From an uncultured Alphaproteobacteria bacterium (GTDB lineage: Bacteria; Pseudomonadota; Alphaproteobacteria; RF32; CAG-239), in the NCBI GenBank assembly GCA_944393685.1, contig CALYAW010000010.1, positions 1 to 48,857 of the forward strand: 48,857 nucleotides of DNA, read 5' to 3'. The notes beneath the pieces are model-generated. The model had not been told where the DNA came from. It saw only the letters and a list, made by a program, of their open reading frames with translations, and did not search any database. Of the stretch, positions 44,501 to 48,857 are shown one piece after another; within the stretch, counting starts at the first letter, position 1; every line of letters begins with the position of its first letter. Made by a program: the position numbers and the translations under genes.

Positions 44501-45007
44501 AAAAACGGATAATACGAGAGCAATGACTTGATTCTTGGTTAGTGTTGACATGGTTTGCGAGATTGACAGCATTGCTCCGGCCAGCAAAAAAGAACCGCAG
44601 TAGCTTCCGAAAATTACCCAATTATCTGGAGAGCCTAGAACATTGACTGTTATCCAGAATGGGAAAGTTAATAAAAGCGCGATACCACAGAAAATCCATG
44701 CGGCCAAAAATTTCCCCCAGACCAATGCGGATAGTGATACTGGCATGGTAACAATTTGAAGAATAGTTTTGGTTCGGAATTCTTCGGCCCACAGCCTCAT
44801 TGCAATTCCGGGAATAAAAAGTAGGTAAAGCCATGGTTGAAAAGAAAAAACAGAAAGTAGATTGGCTTGACCGATTTCAAAAAAATGTCCAAAATAAAAA
44901 GCAAAAGACCCGTTTAGCAACAAAAAGCTAATTAAATAAACATAAGCTAAAGGTGATGTATAATAACGATAGAGCTCATTTTTTATGATGATAGCGATTT
45001 TGCGCAT
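41549..45007 (-). CDS. GldF-GldG-DUF4340 fusion: ABC-2 permease with auxiliary domains
   Basis: 1152 residues from ATG 45007 (GGAG upstream). Three parts usually encoded separately are joined. The first is a GldF-like ABC-2 permease (about 1-235, six membrane segments, RLWAEEFRTKTILQIVTMP). The second is a GldG-like part (about 265-830; LKIDFTQEKIFTLT, ending in a membrane segment near 810-830). The third is a DUF4340-like C-terminal part (from about 840; SQRLTLIRQNNLWQIKD). It follows the ABC ATPase gene. Such exporters act at the cell envelope; the substrate is unknown. Confidence 0.85.
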   Translation of the reverse strand: MRKIAIIIKNELYRYYTSPLAYVYLISFLLLNGSFAFYFGHFFEIGQANLLSVFSFQPWLYLLFIPGIAMRLWAEEFRTKTILQIVTMPVSLSALVWGKFLAAWIFCGIALLLTFPFWITVNVLGSPDNWVIFGSYCGSFLLAGAMLSISQTMSTLTKNQVIALVLSVFANLIFFLSGLEYVLDLLRSFLPSTVIDTIASFSFLSHFESISYGLLELRDIIFFVSLIVLFNFVSILIISFKTSGTTAWFKSTQKSFYIIIFISLLLGFAGLNMIANVWFRNLKIDFTQEKIFTLTFSTNDILKTLPNRISAKLYFSPILAERSPQTRLLFDKVRLLLEQYSHLSEGKFSLQILNPEPLSRTEDEAIAAGLQPFPLIDSNINAYFGLVLIDETDKQQIIKIFPLERSGLLEQDLTEAIYILNHQKKTLGILTSLPMFEEVIENVASPQWEIINQLQKFYNIRRIDNHHNNLEDLDALLIAHPQNLSQDTIKNIKKYSKNGGKVLAFFDIAPEAIRIFAPSTDVLKASDYSDLPEFWGIKYLTQATIADFDNSTLIDASLDYQNNPEFTQDLIQFYIPQSSFNPQLPATRLLQKMLITSGSIFTPIKEAPVDILPMILIGGNSQLFSADVIYKNVHPSYMLRNFKADNKLKIFAAYIKSRDPKQAFETIVVGDSDLLYDNFWMRHSNILGTSYSVPVLDNANFVLNALDFLIGNNTLIPLRGKTGIDRPFTQVENIRRKALQNFKIQEVEIFSEIEKVKIGLDEITAKRHFENRENFSVDELALIAKIRRQLDNERQKLYTIRTTLNTDINRLSRYIKFFNIYAVPLLIILGLLLFKIRHGICLSFESPKLNTPILCIIACSILLLTTGLMSVHFNQNKLNISQEKPLFDNFAQKINQIDTISFSNTSQRLTLIRQNNLWQIKDLPHIMVNQQRINRLLTSLISGRLLEQRTAKLENFAYFGLSPLSAPESQMTKLELSSGNKALYTLEIGKYDIDLGRGLRGAYIKFPNKYEVWLSDLDFVSLNLDWHNWSFSHLWDLHFGRFISINNNNNPNFLADMARLLLNTPFISATDTSPTNLQKIQTLQVLSEGDNEFDIEFFQSDNKIYAQYHFLKTAAQTDLHIFSGYAKSVFYEISETKWKEISDVISGYRAAK

Positions 45008-45099
45008 GTTTTTTCTCCGATTTATGCATCCAGAATAATGGCAAAAGTTAAACATATGGTGAAGATACCGCAATTATATGTTGTAGTAAAATAATCTTC

Positions 45100-45840
45100 T
45101 TATCGGGTGAAATCTTGTTCTATGGTTGTCAGTTTTTTGAACGCTTCTTCCAAACTTGTCGTGCGGCTTTGCCTTAAAATGCAGCTTAAACTTCCGTCTG
45201 CCTTTATTTTTCCTTGAGAAAGAATGATAATTCTGGAAGATATTGTCTCCGCCTCTTCCAATAAATGGGTTGAAATCAGGATGGTTTTTTGTTTGCCCAT
45301 GTTGAAAATAAGTTGACGAATGTGTTCTTTTTGATTGGGGTCAAGTCCGTCTGTGGGCTCATCAAGAAGTAATATTAAAGGGTCGGAAAGAAGGCTTTGT
45401 GCAAAGCCGACACGGCGTAAATAGCCTTTGGAGAGAGTTTCAATTTTGCAGTTTATAACTTCGGTGATTTTTGCAAGGGATATTACTTCTTCCAAACGAG
45501 TTTTGCCGACATCTCGTAATTCTGCCATGTATTTGAGAAAAGAAATGACGTTCATGTCCGGATAAAGAGGAGCTCCTTCCGGCAAAAAACCAATATTTTG
45601 GCGAGCAAAAATGGGGGATTCTGAAATGTCCGAGCCGAGAATTTTGATTTGTCCTGAAGAGGGGGATAAATAGCCCGCTATCATATTCATAAGGGTCGAT
45701 TTTCCGGCTCCGTTGGGGCCGAGAAGAGCAATAATCTCGCCGGAGCGGGCACAAAAACTAAGATTGTCAACTGCGGTGAGTGTGCCAAATTTTTTTGTTA
45801 AATTAAGCAGTTCAATACTGTTTGGCATTTGCTTTCCCAT
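45100..45840 (-). CDS. ABC transporter ATPase (GldA-like)
   Basis: 246 residues. Walker A GPNGAGKST (41-49), signature LSKGY (136-140), Walker B with LLLDEPT (157-163), and an H-loop in STHLLEEAE. It is the ATPase partner of the fused permease 92 bases downstream. ATG 45840 directly follows the rlmB stop; ATG 45828 (MPNSIELL) with GGGAAAG before it is an equally good start. Confidence 0.92.
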   Translation of the reverse strand: MGKQMPNSIELLNLTKKFGTLTAVDNLSFCARSGEIIALLGPNGAGKSTLMNMIAGYLSPSSGQIKILGSDISESPIFARQNIGFLPEGAPLYPDMNVISFLKYMAELRDVGKTRLEEVISLAKITEVINCKIETLSKGYLRRVGFAQSLLSDPLILLLDEPTDGLDPNQKEHIRQLIFNMGKQKTILISTHLLEEAETISSRIIILSQGKIKADGSLSCILRQSRTTSLEEAFKKLTTIEQDFTR

Positions 45841-46584
45841 TTATTTGTTGATTTCATAAAGTACAATGGCCGCGGCTGTAGAAACATTTAGGCTTTCAAC
45901 CTTTTCATTCATCGGTAATTTGACTGTAATATCGCAAGATTCTTCAACCAAACGTCTCATGCCTTTGCCTTCGGATCCCATAATGATTGCATTTTTGCCT
46001 CCTTTTTTGAGTTTGTCAATGGTGGTTTGTGCATAGCCATCCATGCCGATGGTCCAAAATCCGGCATCTTTGAGTTGATTGATGGCACGTGATAAATTTG
46101 TAACGCGAACAATTGGTAAATGTTCAATCATGCCGGCAGATGCTTTGGCCATGGAACCTGTTTCATTGGGAGAATTTTTGTCTTGGATGATAAGAGCTAA
46201 CGTATTGAAGGCAACGGCAGAGCGGATGATGGCTCCGATATTTTGAGGGTCGGTTACTTGATCTAAAATCAGAACATGACAATTTTCAAGTGTTTCTGCA
46301 CGAGCAATTATATCTTCCAAGGCTATGGTCGGAAGTTCTGAGCAAAAAAGAGCAAAACCCTGATGGACTGCGTCTTGAGGCAGAAGTTTATCTATTTCTT
46401 TTCTCTCAACAATTTGAGGTGAAATTTTGCTCACACGTCTAATTTCTTCGGCATTTTCTGGAGTGCATAAAATTTTGAGACATTTGCGTTTGGGATTTTG
46501 CAAAGCAGAAAGAACAGGATGACGTCCGTAAAGGATGAGTTTATTTGCTGTATTGTCTTGAGTGTTAAAAAATTTTTTAGCCAT
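45841..46584 (-). CDS. rlmB: 23S rRNA 2'-O-ribose methyltransferase (TrmH family)
   Basis: 247 residues. A substrate-binding domain (about 1-85, LYGRHPVLSALQNP) is followed by a SPOUT domain with the three TrmH-family motifs DPQNIGAIIRSA, MGSEGKGM and ESLNVSTAAAIVLYE. RlmB modifies a guanosine of domain V of 23S rRNA in E. coli; the exact target here is inferred. GAGG precedes the ATG. First gene of a run ending with the CDF gene. Confidence 0.9.
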   Translation of the reverse strand: MAKKFFNTQDNTANKLILYGRHPVLSALQNPKRKCLKILCTPENAEEIRRVSKISPQIVERKEIDKLLPQDAVHQGFALFCSELPTIALEDIIARAETLENCHVLILDQVTDPQNIGAIIRSAVAFNTLALIIQDKNSPNETGSMAKASAGMIEHLPIVRVTNLSRAINQLKDAGFWTIGMDGYAQTTIDKLKKGGKNAIIMGSEGKGMRRLVEESCDITVKLPMNEKVESLNVSTAAAIVLYEINK

Positions 46585-46730
46585 GAAAAACCTCTTTATT
46601 TGATTTTAGTATAAATGTTAAAAAATAATTGTTTATAGTATGGATTAGATTATGGATTTTGCCAAATTTAAAACGATTATTTAAGCAAAACATCATTGTC
46701 AGATTAGCCAATAACAAAGCAATTATTTTT

Positions 46731-47465
46731 TTATCTGGTGTTTGTGAGGCGTTGTCGCGCATGTTCTGCGGTTTTGTCAAGCTCATTGCGTAGGATTATG
46801 GGCAAGGTGTTTAGTTCATGTATCGTGTAGTTCGGGCGGATTGATCCTTTGTATTTGTTTTTGGGATCCAGTAAAATTGAACTGGCTTTCAATCCCTTGG
46901 AACGTAGATAGTCTGCAATTTTTAAATCAGCTTCGCCATCGCCTATAACTAAAATTAAATCATCTTTGTTCGGTTTGGTCTCGGATGAATTAAGAAGAGC
47001 ATCTATGGCGATTGGGGAGGGCTTATCTTCTGGTTCTTCTCCGGCTCCGGCAATTTTCGAAAAATAATGAGTCATGTTTAATTTGTCGGTTTCTTGTGAT
47101 AAATATTTGCCTCTTCCGTCTTTGTCCGTATTGGTCTTGTTGCTTAACAGAAGAGATACCGCTTTTTTTGTCGCCAGATACTCAAGAGCTGCATATGCGC
47201 CTTTAATCGGTTCTAATTTCTCGGCGTGTTTGGCGCTTATATACTCATAAAAATATTTTCGGGCATTTTCTTTTTTGTCTTCTCCGAAAATGTGTGCCAA
47301 AACATCTTTGTTTTGTAGAGAAGATGTTATGCGTTTGACCTCGTCAAAAGAGATTGTTTGTTCTTCCATTCCTAGTTTTTTGAATGTGTATGCATAAGCG
47401 GCGTTGGTGACAGGGTATGTGTCTGCTAAAGTAGCGTCCCAATCCCAGATTACAAAGACTGTCAT
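46731..47465 (-). CDS. HAD-family phosphatase coupled to murQ
   Basis: 244 residues. Motif I is WDWDATLADT (Asp nucleophile at residue 8, acid at 10; Ala replaces the usual Gly after it), motif II is SLLLSNKT, and motif IV is VIGDGEADLKIAD. A helical cap lies between (about 20-100). The ATG overlaps the murQ stop (ATGA), so a role with amino-sugar phosphates, for example as a MupP-like phosphatase, is an attractive inference but not proven. Confidence 0.85.
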   Translation of the reverse strand: MTVFVIWDWDATLADTYPVTNAAYAYTFKKLGMEEQTISFDEVKRITSSLQNKDVLAHIFGEDKKENARKYFYEYISAKHAEKLEPIKGAYAALEYLATKKAVSLLLSNKTNTDKDGRGKYLSQETDKLNMTHYFSKIAGAGEEPEDKPSPIAIDALLNSSETKPNKDDLILVIGDGEADLKIADYLRSKGLKASSILLDPKNKYKGSIRPNYTIHELNTLPIILRNELDKTAEHARQRLTNTR

Positions 47466-48352
47466 TTTTGTATGACCTTTCTTAAAATTCCATTTTGTTC
47501 AGATAAAAGTGTTTCGGCATCTTCTTTGGAGCATTGTTTGATTGCCATAACGCAGGCGGTCTTGACTTTGCGTCCGCTTTGCTCAATATAAGATTTGGCG
47601 TCTTCATAAGGAATCTGCGCAATTTCCGAAACAATGCGACAACCTCGATCGATAAGTTTTTCATTCATCATACGTACGTCGATCATATAGTTTTCATAAG
47701 TTTTACCAATACGAATCATGGCTCCCGTGGACAGCATGTTTAAAATCATTTTTTGCGCGGTTCCTGATTTCAACCTAGAGGAGCCGGTAATAGCTTCTTC
47801 TCCAACAATGGGGTTGATGAATATATCTGAATATTTTTGTAATTTGGCTTCGGGATTAGAACTGATGCCTATGGTTTTGCAGCCGCGTTTTTGAGCTTCT
47901 TCCAAAATGGTTAGAACATATTTGGGGCCGCCTCCGGCAGAAATACCAACCACAATGTCATGCGGTTGAGGGGAAAAAGTCTCTAAATCTTTAAGACCAA
48001 GTTCAGAGCTGTCTTCAGAATTTTCAACGGAGAATCGTAAAGCCCTATCTCCGCCGGCAATAAAGCCGCAAACCATGCCATGTTCAACACCAAAGGTGGG
48101 CCAACATTCGGAAGCATCCAATACTCCTAAGCGGCCACTCGTTCCGGCGCCAAAATAGGCCAATCTTCCGCCTTGCAAAAAAGCTTGGGCAATTAATTCA
48201 ATGGCTTGGCCGATTTGTGGCAATGTTTTTTCAACAGCTAAAGCTACTTTTTTATCTTCATTATTCAGTGTCCGGGCAATCTTATAAGAATCCATTAAGT
48301 CTATGTCTTGTGTCGCAGGGTTCCTTCTTTCGGTTAAAGCGGTATTTGCCAT
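47462..48352 (-). CDS. murQ: N-acetylmuramic acid 6-phosphate etherase
   Basis: Splits MurNAc-6-phosphate into GlcNAc-6-phosphate and D-lactate during cell-wall recycling. 296 residues. The SIS domain has GAGTSGRLGVLDASEC (68-83) with catalytic Glu82; a second Glu (113) lies in ENSEDS; GISAGGGPKYV and GSSRLKSGTAQKMILN are conserved. Trp84 replaces the usual Pro (ECWPTFG). AAGGA precedes the ATG. Heads a two-gene operon with the HAD phosphatase. Confidence 0.96.
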   Translation of the reverse strand: MANTALTERRNPATQDIDLMDSYKIARTLNNEDKKVALAVEKTLPQIGQAIELIAQAFLQGGRLAYFGAGTSGRLGVLDASECWPTFGVEHGMVCGFIAGGDRALRFSVENSEDSSELGLKDLETFSPQPHDIVVGISAGGGPKYVLTILEEAQKRGCKTIGISSNPEAKLQKYSDIFINPIVGEEAITGSSRLKSGTAQKMILNMLSTGAMIRIGKTYENYMIDVRMMNEKLIDRGCRIVSEIAQIPYEDAKSYIEQSGRKVKTACVMAIKQCSKEDAETLLSEQNGILRKVIQK

Positions 48353-48435
48353 TTTAATATCCTTTGTAATTTATTGTTTGGTATATACTAATAATAGCTT
48401 TAATAAAAAATAATTAAGATTTGTGTAAAAATGTA

Positions 48436-48468
48436 TTGACAAAGCGAGCAAAATGCTATTATTTGCTC
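48436..48468 (+). promoter_or_regulatory. tRNA-Tyr/tRNA-Gly/tuf promoter with inverted repeat
   Basis: TTGACA (48436-48441) with TATTAT or TTATTT 15-17 bases on. The inverted repeat GAGCAAA (48446-48452) and TTTGCTC (48462-48468) spans the spacer and -10, so it could be an operator. Confidence 0.55.
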
Positions 48469-48520
48469 ATTAGCGTTATGCTAGAAGAAAAGAAATCCTC
48501 GAACCTTATTGCATAATCAA

Positions 48521-48606
48521 GGAGGGGTGGCAGAGCGGTCAAATGCAACGGACTGTAAATCCGTCGACTTTCGTCTACGATGGTTCGAATCCATCCCCCT
48601 CCACCA
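48521..48606 (+). tRNA. tRNA-Tyr (GTA anticodon)
   Basis: 86 nt with encoded CCA and a long variable arm. The acceptor GGAGGGG pairs with CCCCTCC; the anticodon GTA is at 48555-48557 and the T loop is GTTCGAATC. Confidence 0.97.
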
Positions 48607-48647
48607 GTATTAATAAGGTTTAGCTCTTGGAATGAGAGGTCGATTAA

Positions 48648-48721
48648 GCGGGTGTAGCTCAATGGTAGAGCAGAAGCCTTCCAAGCTTATTACGGGGGTT
48701 CGATTCCCCTCACCCGCTCCA
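48648..48721 (+). tRNA. tRNA-Gly (TCC anticodon)
   Basis: 74 nt with encoded CCA. The acceptor GCGGGTG pairs with CACCCGC; the anticodon TCC is at 48680-48682 and the T loop is GTTCGATTC. The Tyr-Gly-tuf order recalls the thrU-tyrU-glyT-thrT-tufB unit of E. coli. Confidence 0.96.
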
Positions 48722-48780
48722 TATTTTCCTCCATTTTTCAAGTATAGTCTTAACATATAAAACATTTAGGATATTTTGAC

Positions 48781-48857
48781 ATGGCAAAAGAGAAGTTTGA
48801 GCGGACGAAGCCGCACTGCAATATCGGAACGATAGGACACGTAGACCATGGTAAGAC
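48781..48857 (+). CDS. tuf: Elongation factor Tu, N-terminal part (partial)
   Basis: The first 25 codons of a second EF-Tu gene: [20 protein letters not shown], then the start of the P-loop (DHGK). TAGGA lies upstream. It runs off the window and follows the tRNA-Tyr/tRNA-Gly pair as tufB does in E. coli. The C-terminal part at 1-168 belongs to the other copy. Confidence 0.97.

Noticed and set aside
46577..46786. 69-codon minus-strand frame between rlmB and the HAD gene
   Set aside because: It overlaps the HAD gene end and the rlmB start, and has no family resemblance or SD.
48459..48662. 67-codon minus-strand frame over tRNA-Tyr
   Set aside because: It is antisense to a clear tRNA gene.
1..48857. 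CRISPR arrays or rRNA genes
   Set aside because: No regularly spaced repeat-spacer pattern and no rRNA-like sequence were seen.

Overview
The window is an AT-rich chromosomal segment of a Gram-negative bacterium, most probably an uncultured, possibly host-associated, alphaproteobacterium. Supporting this are the order rpsM-rpsK-rpoA with no rpsD between, an alphaproteobacterial-type ribbon-helix-helix gene after tuf, a K+-independent-type proton pyrophosphatase, an autotransporter and a set of peptidoglycan-recycling genes. The species cannot be named from sequence alone.

Layout. Positions 1-168 are the 3' end of one tuf gene, and 48781-48857 are the 5' end of a second, in the same direction. 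Between them lie: (a) the S10, spc and alpha ribosomal operons (1030-15580) with secY, adk and rpoA, cut into more transcription units than usual by terminators and hairpins after rplO, rpsK, rpoA and rplQ; (b) an unrecognised gene and an LD-carboxypeptidase (15801-17518); (c) tRNA-Trp (17612-17687); (d) an accessory island of about 14.6 kb (about 17.7-32.3 kb); (e) secE-nusG (32505-33237); (f) a housekeeping block (33390-48352) with two HExxH membrane proteins, an Mpl-like Mur ligase, a TetR unit, hppA, a cation-efflux gene, a gliding-type ABC exporter fused into one very long gene, rlmB, an HAD phosphatase and murQ; (g) tRNA-Tyr and tRNA-Gly in front of the second tuf.

The island lies between tRNA-Trp and secE, which are adjacent in many proteobacteria. 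A large serine recombinase reads into the tRNA-Trp 3' end. A second, shorter serine recombinase is translationally coupled to a replication-initiator-like protein. The cargo includes an autotransporter, a lipoprotein hydrolase, a compact tyrosine recombinase with inverted repeats, a ParB/Srx-domain protein in an operon with a Dam-type adenine methyltransferase, a class II Fic protein with a helically phased operator, and a frameshifted ADP-ribosyltransferase-like gene. The modules resemble defence or conflict cargo, but that is inference.

The most interesting unexplained object is a roughly 290-nt, hairpin-rich RNA on the minus strand (about 25497-25209). It has its own promoter and ends in a terminator just in front of the autotransporter start codon. 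Also notable are a 15-bp element shared by the rpsJ and rplQ upstream regions, a GC-rich Cys-containing segment in front of rplQ, the GldF-GldG-DUF4340 fusion, and the AACATTA operator array at fic.
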